DNA from: Mongoliitalea lutea
GTDB taxonomy: Bacteria > Bacteroidota > Bacteroidia > Cytophagales > Cyclobacteriaceae
Length of the DNA stretch: 64,000 bases
Assembly: GCF_014652135.1 (NCBI RefSeq)
Contig: NZ_BMYF01000005.1
Coordinates: 1-64,000, forward strand
Direction of reading: 5' to 3'
Each line of letters starts with the position of its first letter. Position 1 is the stretch's first letter. The translations under genes and the position numbers were made by a program. The notes under the pieces are model-generated. The model was not told the DNA's origin and made no database searches. It was given only the letters and a program-made list of their open reading frames with translations. Below are positions 18,214 through 27,109 of the stretch, piece by piece.

Positions 18214-19260
18214 TTACAAAACACTTAATAAAGAGGCTGCTGAAATTTCCGGAGTTCTACTGATGGCTAAACTTCTACTCCTATTTCCCCAGATTTGCAG
18301 TTGATCAAGGGAAAGACTCATGAGCATATTTAATTTTTCCTTCAGTGAATCAGGATCATCTGCTTCAAATCTTAAACCATTATAATTGGATATCAAATAC
18401 TTGTCGGATGCGCCTACTTTATCAGAAAGTAACAGCGGCATACCTAATGCTGCAAATTCATGAACAACTACACCCCATGCTTCATGCACACTTGGGAGAC
18501 AAAATACAGACGATTCCTGTGCATGCTCAACCAGTTTCTCTTGAGATTCAAAAGAGAAAACTTCGATATTTTTATTATAAATTTGATTTTGATCAAGAAC
18601 TCCAGAACCAACCAATCTTAGTTTCCATTCAGGAAATTTATCAGTCAATCCAGTGAATGCTTGAATTAAGGCTTCAACGTTTTTCACCTTGGCAAATCTA
18701 CCAACAAACAATATTCTTTTCTCCTTTATTGTACAATATTTGTCAAAAAACAGATCAGAGGCACTATAGAAATTGGGAATGATCGCATTCATTGAAAAAC
18801 CTATGCTATGAGCAAATAGATATTGTCGGGATCCTGGAACCCAGCAATAATTAAAATACTTCCTATATAAAGGATACCCCAAAAAAGACTTTAGTCTTTG
18901 CCTCCATGTATTTTCCCATTGGTTATCACAATTCATCACTCTCGGCACACCCTTTTTCTTAAATTCCAAGTTGATATTCAAGTACAACTTATCCATTCTC
19001 CCAGAAGTAACTATCAAATCCGGATTAAACTCAAAGAGTAAGGCACAATCACTCAGCTCTGAAAGACTACTTCTTGGGACAAGTTTCAAGACCGAAGGCG
19101 GAAAATCAAAAACAAAAGGAGTAAGCTTTTTTTGATCCCAATAGACAAGAATAATTTGTGTATCAAAATCACGGATTAAAGAGTTTAATACAGCAACTGT
19201 ATAAGGCATAACCTCAGAGTAGAGAACTAGTATCTTATTTTTTTTAAAATAGTTGTTCAT
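18214..19260 (-). CDS. Glycosyltransferase family 4
   Basis: A GT-B glycosyltransferase of about 348 residues. The strand KILVLYSEVMPYTVAVLNSL starts the acceptor domain. The C-terminal half has ILFVGRFAKVKNVEALIQAF (the loop at the domain interface) and the donor-site LPSVHEAWGVVVHEFAALG. The open frame reaches a TTG at 19284, and ATGs occur at 19272 and 19260. I used 19260 because it gives the shortest overlap (17 bases) with the upstream gene, but the start is uncertain. The specificity is unknown. Confidence 0.78.
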   Translation of the reverse strand: MNNYFKKNKILVLYSEVMPYTVAVLNSLIRDFDTQIILVYWDQKKLTPFVFDFPPSVLKLVPRSSLSELSDCALLFEFNPDLIVTSGRMDKLYLNINLEFKKKGVPRVMNCDNQWENTWRQRLKSFLGYPLYRKYFNYCWVPGSRQYLFAHSIGFSMNAIIPNFYSASDLFFDKYCTIKEKRILFVGRFAKVKNVEALIQAFTGLTDKFPEWKLRLVGSGVLDQNQIYNKNIEVFSFESQEKLVEHAQESSVFCLPSVHEAWGVVVHEFAALGMPLLLSDKVGASDKYLISNYNGLRFEADDPDSLKEKLNMLMSLSLDQLQIWGNRSRSLAISRTPEISAASLLSVL

Positions 19261-20221
19261 ACAATTCTGCATATTGTTTTGCAATGACCGAAAGATTAAA
19301 CCTTTTTATATTTTCAAATCCATTTTGGATTAGCTTTTCCTGAAAGTCTGTCGATGATGATATACGGACTATTGCATCCCTTATTTCTTCTATAGAAAAA
19401 TGATCAACGTACACAGCAGCATCACCTGCAACTTCAGGCATAGATGAAGACCTAGATGTAATAACCGCTCTTCCCACTGCCTGTGCTTCAAGAATAGGCA
19501 GTCCAAAGCCTTCATAGGAGGAAGCAAAATAGAGTATATCGCATGCTGCATAAGCTTGGACTAATTGATCGAAATTCAAGTTAGTTAACTGAGTGTAATT
19601 TATTTTAAATTTTTCCAATAACATTCTTTCATGATCATTCCTTAGATGATTGACTAACAGCAGCTTTACATCTAACCCCTTAACCGCATGAATCAAAGAT
19701 GCTAAATTTTTATTGGCCCCACTCCCTATCTGCAAAATAACAGGCACATTATTTTGAGTTCTAGCAACTGGAAAAAAACCTGGTAATAAAGGGTTGTGAA
19801 TTACCTTGATTTTTTCTGGAGAAATATTAAAGGCATTAACCATCTGATTTTTTGTAAATTCAGAGATTGATGTGAGCATCCTCACCCTTTTAAATGGTCC
19901 TTTAAGCCAAAACTCCCCATAAACAATCTTTTTTAGATGCGTGAGTGTTTGTTGATAGTGGCCTAAATCATGGACTGTCAAAATAGTATTTCCTTTAGGA
20001 AGGCCATAGGCTAGGAAATTAACATCTCCTGTAATATGGTTGAGGAGCCCACTGTTTTTTTTTGCCCATTGAATCGCCTGCCATTTATTTAATCCTATTG
20101 GTAAGTCAAAATTGTTGATTGGATAATAATTGGCTATCTCCTTTCTTAGAGCTCCAAAAAGTTGCTCAAAAGTTACATTTCCAGGCCTTACTTCTCTATT
20201 GAAATGATGAATTACTTTCAT
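19244..20221 (-). CDS. Glycosyltransferase family 4
   Basis: A GT-B transferase of 325 residues. It contains TVHDLGHYQQ, SEFTKNQM and HNPLLPGF in the order typical of mannosyl/rhamnosyl-type GT4 proteins, then the donor-site block SSYEGFGLPILEAQAVGRAV with E-x7-E. A 99-base gap (20222-20320) lies upstream; I see no consensus promoter or hairpin in it. Its product probably adds one residue of the repeat unit; which one is unknown. Confidence 0.85.
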   Translation of the reverse strand: MKVIHHFNREVRPGNVTFEQLFGALRKEIANYYPINNFDLPIGLNKWQAIQWAKKNSGLLNHITGDVNFLAYGLPKGNTILTVHDLGHYQQTLTHLKKIVYGEFWLKGPFKRVRMLTSISEFTKNQMVNAFNISPEKIKVIHNPLLPGFFPVARTQNNVPVILQIGSGANKNLASLIHAVKGLDVKLLLVNHLRNDHERMLLEKFKINYTQLTNLNFDQLVQAYAACDILYFASSYEGFGLPILEAQAVGRAVITSRSSSMPEVAGDAAVYVDHFSIEEIRDAIVRISSSTDFQEKLIQNGFENIKRFNLSVIAKQYAELYEQLF

Positions 20222-20320
20222 TTTTAAACTTGTCCCAAACTTGAAAATTATCCAGTCCTATTTGACCACATGTCTGAGTCATCTATATCCAGGATCAGAC
20301 TCTAAAACGGGCAATTTTAC

Positions 20321-21343
20321 TTAAAGATTTTCCAAAAACACTTTTGCCCTATTATCAAGACTATGATCATTCAGACATCTATCTCTGCCATTACGAGCAA
20401 TTTGTATTCTTAAATCTTCATTTGTCAGATAAAAGTTAATTTTTTGATCTAATTCATCAAGCTCTTTGAAAAAAACAGCTTCTTCGTCTTTTTTGAAATA
20501 CAAGATAGATTCCTTATTCTCTTCGTGAATCATAAAACCACCTGCCGCCGGGATATGAAAGGTTCTAGATGTAATCAAATCACCTGAAGACGCTCCTCTG
20601 ACTTGTTCAGATAAAATTGCCAGATTTATTTTCGAAGCAGTAATTCCCGCTGCATATAAATCTCCATTAATGACGCCTAATTGAATTTTCCCTTTCAAAT
20701 TAGGCGCTTTGGATTTTTCCCATTGACTTCCCCAGATTTTTAGATCCAATGAAGGATTTTTATCCATCAGATAACTTAGTATTTTCTCTTTCTTTGGCGA
20801 GTAGGTCCCAATAAAACTTACATCACAGAAAAAATCAGCCGGAATAACATCTTTAGGGATAGGCCTATGGATCTCGGGATCAAATCCATGAGGAATGAAG
20901 CAAGAGTTTTTAATTCCCAACTGAAGCTCCATATCTTTAATCCCAAATGACTTGGTAGTAAATACTTTATCATACAACTTTAAAGAGTCTTGTAGCAAAT
21001 TCCCATGGGTATGGAAACTGACGTCAGGATAAAAATTAATAAGCTTTCCACCTTTCGATTTGATATATTCCAATGTACTTGATTTAACAAACGCACCTTT
21101 ATAGACCAATACTACATCCGGTTTAAACCGATGAAAAAGACGAATAAATTCAGTATTGAAATCATTTATAAATATAGGTCGGCTTGCCTTAGATATTATC
21201 TTCGATTGAAGGCTTGAAGGAGTTAAAGGAATATGGTAAAACTCGTCCAATACTTCTATAAACACACCGTTTCTAGCTAAAGCTCTAAAGAAAGCACCAG
21301 CATTACTTCCTCTAAATAAAGGACCAACACATAAAATCTTCAT
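20321..21343 (-). CDS. CgeB-like glycosyltransferase family 1 protein
   Basis: The 340-residue protein looks like the CgeB/Glyco_trans_1_2 group. It has MKILCVGPLFRGSN at the start, DVVLVYKGAF, LINFYPDVSFHTHGN, IPHGFDPEIH, then SGDLITSRTFHIPAAGGFMI and a C-terminal FLTNEDLRIQIARNGRDR-like helix. These proteins have a GT-B fold and sit in glycan loci, but few have known activity. The gene overlaps the polymerase gene by four bases (ATGA). Confidence 0.72.
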   Translation of the reverse strand: MKILCVGPLFRGSNAGAFFRALARNGVFIEVLDEFYHIPLTPSSLQSKIISKASRPIFINDFNTEFIRLFHRFKPDVVLVYKGAFVKSSTLEYIKSKGGKLINFYPDVSFHTHGNLLQDSLKLYDKVFTTKSFGIKDMELQLGIKNSCFIPHGFDPEIHRPIPKDVIPADFFCDVSFIGTYSPKKEKILSYLMDKNPSLDLKIWGSQWEKSKAPNLKGKIQLGVINGDLYAAGITASKINLAILSEQVRGASSGDLITSRTFHIPAAGGFMIHEENKESILYFKKDEEAVFFKELDELDQKINFYLTNEDLRIQIARNGRDRCLNDHSLDNRAKVFLENL

Positions 21344-22659
21344 GGTTTTACTAAACTAATTACTAGTAATATCAAATATACTGCAATAAATGTGACAAAA
21401 ATCTGTAAGTCTGCTCCTATACCTGTAAAAGCAGAAAACAATAAATAAACCCCATAAAAAGTACCCAATAAATTAAAGGTAGGGCTATAAAAGTCCGTAG
21501 CCTTCCAAAGCAATTGAAGTAAAATCCCGGTAAAAATCGACCCAATTATCAACCCTATCCATCCAAAATCAAGATACAGCTGACCTGGTATGGTCATGTT
21601 TACAGAATTATTAAACCAATCATCAACTTCAATCGCAACTCCTAGCTCTAATGCATACCATACTCCCAAAGCAATTTTAGGTTTTTCTGGCCAAAGAAAC
21701 CTCGGAATAAATGCAACAAGCAAGGGTGCAGAGGCCTCACCTTGATAAGGCCCATAGTTATCCACTAGATCAACCGCCGCAGACAATTGTGCAAGATTAG
21801 AACTCCTATCAAAGGCACTTAACTTGTATTCAGGATCTTCATTTACGGCATTTTGACTATAGTACAACTCATTTAACTGACCCAACCTGGCAAAACCTGT
21901 ACTAATATTCTCCCTGTAACTTCCGAGTAATTCAAAAATAGAGAAGAAAAATGCAATAGCTATAGCAATGGGCACAAAACTAATCGTAAAAAACGGTTTC
22001 AAGGAATTAGCCCCCAAATAAAACCCTAGAATCAAAACAATAAATGGAAGCAATATTTCTACCCTTAAATAACTAAATAACAATGCATTGAATGAAGAGA
22101 AAATAGCTAAAGCAACAGCTCTCCTAAACAGGAAAGAATAATTTAATTTACCCGCAAATCTACTCAAAACAAAAATAGCAACTAATGGGGCCAAACTAAT
22201 CAATGACTGAAAAGCACCGGGAAGTGCTACATTCATCCAAAAACCCTTGATAGAAAAGATCAACCCCGCCGTAAATGTTATCAAAATAAAATTATTCGAT
22301 ACCTTCAATGGTAATTTTAATTTTGGAAGAGAAAATCCAAGTTTCATAGTATATCCCACTACAAAAAGCTGATTACTAATAGCTAGGATTAGTGAAGCAA
22401 GAGGAAAAAAATCAGGAGCTGCATAATTGTAACTCAAAAGAAATGTCCCTGAAATAAAGGAATAAATTAATGAGATATTAGAGATGACCGTTATCAGCAA
22501 GCCTAAAAAGTAGAAATCAATTAGCTGAAATACTTCTCTCCTACTAACCTTTTTAACAAGTTCATAAATTAAGTATGCCGACAATGTAATGGAGGCACCA
22601 AAATCAGGCAAGATCAAAAATCCAATTACATGGAAAACTATCCAAAATATATTTATCAT
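21340..22659 (-). CDS. Wzy-like O-antigen/EPS polymerase (integral membrane), copy 1
   Basis: The protein has 439 residues, with about 11-12 hydrophobic segments from residue 1 to the end and one large hydrophilic loop at roughly 240-320 (YRENISTGFARLGQL to PRFLWPEKPK). Conserved blocks of the oligosaccharide repeat-unit polymerase family, including FIPRFLWPEKP and QLYLDFGWIGLIIG, are visible. Wzy proteins join lipid-linked repeat units in the periplasm. A second unrelated-looking Wzy/WaaL-like protein is encoded at 50332-51462. The 177-base gap upstream (22660-22836) holds no promoter I can support. Confidence 0.75.
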   Translation of the reverse strand: MINIFWIVFHVIGFLILPDFGASITLSAYLIYELVKKVSRREVFQLIDFYFLGLLITVISNISLIYSFISGTFLLSYNYAAPDFFPLASLILAISNQLFVVGYTMKLGFSLPKLKLPLKVSNNFILITFTAGLIFSIKGFWMNVALPGAFQSLISLAPLVAIFVLSRFAGKLNYSFLFRRAVALAIFSSFNALLFSYLRVEILLPFIVLILGFYLGANSLKPFFTISFVPIAIAIAFFFSIFELLGSYRENISTGFARLGQLNELYYSQNAVNEDPEYKLSAFDRSSNLAQLSAAVDLVDNYGPYQGEASAPLLVAFIPRFLWPEKPKIALGVWYALELGVAIEVDDWFNNSVNMTIPGQLYLDFGWIGLIIGSIFTGILLQLLWKATDFYSPTFNLLGTFYGVYLLFSAFTGIGADLQIFVTFIAVYLILLVISLVKP

Positions 22660-22836
22660 TCTAATAAATGGTAATGCTACATCAACTAATATATTTCTTA
22701 ACTAGGCACTTATTCTATAAGAATTTACAACTTATCATACAGCCCAGAACGATTAGCGGAGTTAACAGGCGACTTTGATAAGTTTTTTTTTCAGTTTTAC
22801 CCTATAAAGAAACAAGGTACAACCAAACATTCCAAG

Positions 22837-24672
22837 CTAGTTTGGAAAACCAACCAGATGGTTTTGTTTTATTTTAAGGATTTGCATCACTCTGTAAATC
22901 CTTAATATTTGTATAATTGTAGATTTACCTGCTTTTAAATCAATCAAATCAGCTACCAATGTTTTTTTCATTTCACCGCATAAGTGATTTTCAAACAAGG
23001 ACGATATTTGATCTGTCTCCTTCAATAGGATTTTTTCTAAAGGAGTAAAGAAACCTATTTTATCTTTTCTTTTTTTAACCAATTCAGGTAAGTATTCAGC
23101 ACAAGCTTCTCTCAATAAATATTTCCTGTAACCCTTTTGAAAAAAATCAGCTGGATCAATAGAACAAACCATTTCTAGAATTCTGTGATCCAAAAATGGG
23201 GTTCTTCCCTCTACTCCAAAATACATGGCATTTCTATCATCATAATGAAGTAAATGAGGTAAATGTATACCAAAAAAAGACTCATCTCTAATCCCATTAA
23301 TATCATTTATTGATGCTAGAGGAGTAATTTTTCGGGAGTGTATCCAGTTTTCGTCAATAAAATTTTCTCTCTTTTCTCTTAAATGTAACCTTATAGTTTT
23401 CTCTAATTGGGGAAAAAATAACCCCGTAACAGTTTTTATTTTATTTGTTAACGACCAATGTAGATTTTTAAAATTTGACCAAAAGGAAGATAATTTTCCG
23501 GACCAAAGCTGAGAAGACAAAATTGCTGGTAATGCATGGTCATAGCCAGAAAATATTTCATCTGCTCCCTGCCCTCCAAGAATTACTTTAATACCTGCTT
23601 CTCTAGCTGCTTTCATCAATAATCCGTGTGCCGTTATACTTGGGTCTCCAAAAGGCTCCTCTTGGATTTTCAAAAATAAATCTAAGGAGTCTTCCAATGT
23701 TTCTTTACTCAAGTCTATTCTGTGAACAACAATTTTTGATGGATCAAACATTTCCAAAACAGCATTTACATACATGGACTCATCATTTTTATGGCCAACT
23801 GTTTGAGCTGTAAAGATGTGAAGTGTATGAGGATAATGTTTGGCTAAAATCCCAGCAATAACCGAAGAGTCAATACCTCCGGAAAGTGTTATCCCAATAG
23901 GTACATCAGAGATTGTTTGAGAAAGGACAGAGTCCACCATCAATTGTTTCAATTGCTTTTTCTGTTGTTCTCCAAAAGAAACCTTTGGCTTATGATATGG
24001 TGGAGACCAGAATTTTATTGGCTGCAGAAGTTGATTTGTTGGACTGAGATAGGCAAATGATGCCGCCGGAAATTGAGAAATTTCCTGATAAAATGTTTCC
24101 TCTTTTAAATGTCCATAATTCCCACTAGACAAAAAATCTGCTAAAGCTGTTGGGTTGTATGTTAACGCTTCATTCCCAAAACCCAGTAATTTCATTTCGG
24201 ACCCAAATGCAACGTAATCATCTTGCTTTCTGAAGTAGAGTGGCTTTTGGCCAAATCTATCTCTACTCACAAAAAGTTCTTGCTTTTTTTTATCCCAAAG
24301 TAAAAGCGCCCACATCCCAACAAACTTCTCCAACATCTTTTCCTTCATCAAAAGAAAAAGCGCCATGATCGTTTCAGTATCAGAATGCCCAATAAAGTTA
24401 TAAGACTGAAGGTATTCCTTACGAAGCTCAAGATGATTATAAATCTCTCCATTATATACTAACACATAATTTCCGCAAGGGGATATAAACGGCTGCTTAC
24501 CAGCTTCTGATAGATCTAAAATAGAAAGACGTGTGTGGCCCAACCATACGTTATTGCTTTCCCATTCCCCAGAAGAGTCAGGACCTCTATGCTTAATAAG
24601 CTCTAAATCAAGCTTTTCTTTCGATTTTCCTACTGATGGAGAACCCCACAGTAATCCAGCTATTCCACACAT
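22837..24672 (-). CDS. asnB: Asparagine synthetase-like amidotransferase, paralogue 2
   Basis: A complete class II amidotransferase of 611 residues. It has Cys2 (MCGIAG), KHRGPDSSG, YNGEIYN, the SDTETI block and the PP-loop SGGIDSS at 264-270, followed by GGQGADEIFSGYDHALP. Its C-terminal region differs clearly from paralogue 1. It overlaps the upstream glycosyltransferase by a single base (TAATG), so it belongs to the same transcript. Amidation of a carboxylated sugar is the likely role in this setting; simple asparagine synthesis cannot be excluded. Confidence 0.88.
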   Translation of the reverse strand: MCGIAGLLWGSPSVGKSKEKLDLELIKHRGPDSSGEWESNNVWLGHTRLSILDLSEAGKQPFISPCGNYVLVYNGEIYNHLELRKEYLQSYNFIGHSDTETIMALFLLMKEKMLEKFVGMWALLLWDKKKQELFVSRDRFGQKPLYFRKQDDYVAFGSEMKLLGFGNEALTYNPTALADFLSSGNYGHLKEETFYQEISQFPAASFAYLSPTNQLLQPIKFWSPPYHKPKVSFGEQQKKQLKQLMVDSVLSQTISDVPIGITLSGGIDSSVIAGILAKHYPHTLHIFTAQTVGHKNDESMYVNAVLEMFDPSKIVVHRIDLSKETLEDSLDLFLKIQEEPFGDPSITAHGLLMKAAREAGIKVILGGQGADEIFSGYDHALPAILSSQLWSGKLSSFWSNFKNLHWSLTNKIKTVTGLFFPQLEKTIRLHLREKRENFIDENWIHSRKITPLASINDINGIRDESFFGIHLPHLLHYDDRNAMYFGVEGRTPFLDHRILEMVCSIDPADFFQKGYRKYLLREACAEYLPELVKKRKDKIGFFTPLEKILLKETDQISSLFENHLCGEMKKTLVADLIDLKAGKSTIIQILRIYRVMQILKIKQNHLVGFPN

Positions 24673-25853
24673 TATACGAAATACTTAAGTTTTAATTGCC
24701 TCAGGGATGAAACCAAAGGTGATAATAAAATATGAACTATTGGCGCTGCATCCTTTAAGCCCTCTTGTAATTTCAGGTTACTTGAAAACTCACGGAATTG
24801 ATGAAGACAAGTTCCTAATTCAAAGTGTTTTTCAGCAAGTGCTCTTGCTTCATGCACCAAAAAACTTATATCATTTGAAGCTAGTAATTTAAAATCCTCA
24901 TATGCTTTAGCAATATTTCCAATTTCAAACAAATTTACAACTGAAATCCCATGCTTATTTTCTTTCTCTAAATCTTCTACTCCGCTTACACGACTGCTCA
25001 AAATGATACAACCAGACGCTAAAGCCTCCATAACTGCAACAGACATTCCTTCGTGATTAGAAGTTTGCAATAAAATTTTAGCTTTGGAAAGAGCCTGCGA
25101 AACCTTTTGAGGACTTTGCCAACCTTTCAAAATCACATAACTTTCCAAAGAATACGATTTTACAAGCCCCTCAAGCTGTTCTCGCCCTTCCCCATCTCCA
25201 TATACTTCAATCCACCAATCCGAGTTATCACGTTTTAATAGCTTGGCAAAATGGATGATATCCGAAAACCTTTTTTGTTCTTCTTCCAATCTTCCAATCC
25301 AAATTATTTGATTTTCTTTGGGTAATTCAAATTTATAGACTTCCAGTTGAATACCACATGGAATAATACAACTTGGGATTTCAGATGACAGTTTGACATG
25401 TATTCTATTGGATACTGATACAAAGCCAGCCACATATTTTTTATATTTCTTTGCTAGGTCAAAGTAATGCTTATCATCACTATGGAGTACACCAATTAAC
25501 TTTGCCTGATCACCGAATGAAGCACAAGCTGCCCAACACGCCTCATCATCAGAAGGTATCAATACATCATTTTCTTTAATTTTTTCAGCAATAAGTTTTT
25601 TATAGACACCTACTTTATTTCCAAATAGCCCCAAATCATATTCATTACCAACTTTTTTGAAAAACACATTTTCAAGAGTACCTAATCGCTCTAACATATC
25701 CACACTATTTCCTTTAGAAGCCAAATGATCTATCGGTGAAAGTGTTATGAATAGACAATCAATCTTATGGGCTAAGCAATACAAAAAAGATGACGCCATC
25801 CAACTTGTGACACCACCTCTGTGATATGGATGACAAACAAAAACTAACCTCAT
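24672..25853 (-). CDS. Glycosyltransferase family 4
   Basis: A GT-B transferase of 393 residues. It opens MRLVFVCHPYHRGGVTSW, with the GGV loop of the acceptor domain, and has GVLHSDDKHYF, IIWIGRLEEEQKRF and the donor-site block TSNHEGMSVAVMEALASG with E-x7-E. A 119-base gap (25854-25972) separates it from the upstream transferase; I see no consensus promoter in it. The sugar specificity is unknown. Confidence 0.85.
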   Translation of the reverse strand: MRLVFVCHPYHRGGVTSWMASSFLYCLAHKIDCLFITLSPIDHLASKGNSVDMLERLGTLENVFFKKVGNEYDLGLFGNKVGVYKKLIAEKIKENDVLIPSDDEACWAACASFGDQAKLIGVLHSDDKHYFDLAKKYKKYVAGFVSVSNRIHVKLSSEIPSCIIPCGIQLEVYKFELPKENQIIWIGRLEEEQKRFSDIIHFAKLLKRDNSDWWIEVYGDGEGREQLEGLVKSYSLESYVILKGWQSPQKVSQALSKAKILLQTSNHEGMSVAVMEALASGCIILSSRVSGVEDLEKENKHGISVVNLFEIGNIAKAYEDFKLLASNDISFLVHEARALAEKHFELGTCLHQFREFSSNLKLQEGLKDAAPIVHILLSPLVSSLRQLKLKYFV

Positions 25854-25972
25854 GAATAATAGCGTTTCAAAACCATAGTTTCTTCGTGAATTCTTAAGTT
25901 TACTTAAATATAATTAAATGCGAAAATAATTAAGAATCCAACTGACTCTAGCATGTCGGATAAAAAAATCAT

Positions 25973-27100
25973 TCAATCCCTTTCATAAACTTTTTTCAAG
26001 GCATTTGCTCGCATTTCAATACTGAATTTTTGAATACTAGCGGTTGCATTTTTGGACATTACCTCATATTCATGCTTATTATTGATTAAATGAGTAACAT
26101 AAGTCATTCCCTGTTCAAAACTTTTGTTTTGCCACTGAAACGTATTCATTTTTAGTTCATCAATAGCGGAAACTCCATCCCACTGAAATGGATCACATAA
26201 GAAACCATTATACCCATGTTGGATGATTTCAGGTATAGCTTTAAAATTAACTGTTACTACTGGTATTCCAAAATTTAAGGCCTCCAATAGCGTGAAACCA
26301 AAGGTCTCCATTCGTGAAAAATGTAAGAGAATATCCGAATCAGGATAGAGCTCATTTAATAGTTCATCCCTACTAACAGGACGGATAATCAAATTTGGAT
26401 CAAGAGCTGCTTCGGCTTGAATTTCATCAAAATTAATACTGTTGTAAAAATCTCTATCTACTTCTGGGTAGTGATTAAAGTTATGCCCAAAAGAACCCGC
26501 AATAACTAATCTGACATCATATTTTTGATTTCTTAAGGCTTTATAAATTTTAAAAGCAACATCGAAGCCTTTGATAAATGAACCAAATCCAACGGCTAAT
26601 AAGGTGATCGGTTTGCCTGACTGAATAACTTTTGATTTTTTACCATAGTCTCTGATAGCTGGATAAATAAGCTGGGCTTTATCACGGTCTAATTGAAACC
26701 TTCCTGCATATTTACTTTGAAAAATTATTGATGCAATTTGAGTACTTTCAAAATACTCTGGTCGGGCTACACCTTCGCATTCCACAATCACTTTACCCCT
26801 AATGCTCTCAATTGGAAATTGATTAAATGTAGCAGCATCAATATGAAAATAATCAACCATTCTTAAAAAAAAATTACGATACCACTTAGATGTTATTCCT
26901 ACATCAAAATACACCCACACATACCCAGAAATAGCCTGATTACATGTGAAAAAATCTGTATAAATTGGATGCTGTTTGGTATATAGTACTTGCTTTTTAC
27001 CTATTAGTTTATGGTAACATAAAATAAAAAGCACTACCAAATGATTTGATAAAACCTTTAAATAAACACGTTGCCAAATTCTACTAAACTTTTTATACAT
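25973..27100 (-). CDS. Glycosyltransferase family 4
   Basis: A 375-residue GT-B protein. The N-terminal part has a hydrophobic stretch (LVVLFILCYHKLIG) that may touch the membrane. The donor half has LLAVGFGSFIKGFDVAFK, RPVSRDELLNELYPDSDILL and SRMETFGFTLLEALNFGIPV with E-x7-E, ending with the FSIEMRANAL helix. It starts nine bases after the AsnB paralogue 3 stop. It probably adds one sugar to the repeat unit. Confidence 0.83.
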   Translation of the reverse strand: MYKKFSRIWQRVYLKVLSNHLVVLFILCYHKLIGKKQVLYTKQHPIYTDFFTCNQAISGYVWVYFDVGITSKWYRNFFLRMVDYFHIDAATFNQFPIESIRGKVIVECEGVARPEYFESTQIASIIFQSKYAGRFQLDRDKAQLIYPAIRDYGKKSKVIQSGKPITLLAVGFGSFIKGFDVAFKIYKALRNQKYDVRLVIAGSFGHNFNHYPEVDRDFYNSINFDEIQAEAALDPNLIIRPVSRDELLNELYPDSDILLHFSRMETFGFTLLEALNFGIPVVTVNFKAIPEIIQHGYNGFLCDPFQWDGVSAIDELKMNTFQWQNKSFEQGMTYVTHLINNKHEYEVMSKNATASIQKFSIEMRANALKKVYERD

Positions 27101-27109
27101 GCCAATAAA

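Noticed and set aside
22660-22836. A promoter or terminator in the 177-base gap before the first polymerase gene
   Set aside because: There is no TAnnTTTG box on the minus strand and no convincing inverted repeat; the T-run at 22781-22791 has no stem beside it.
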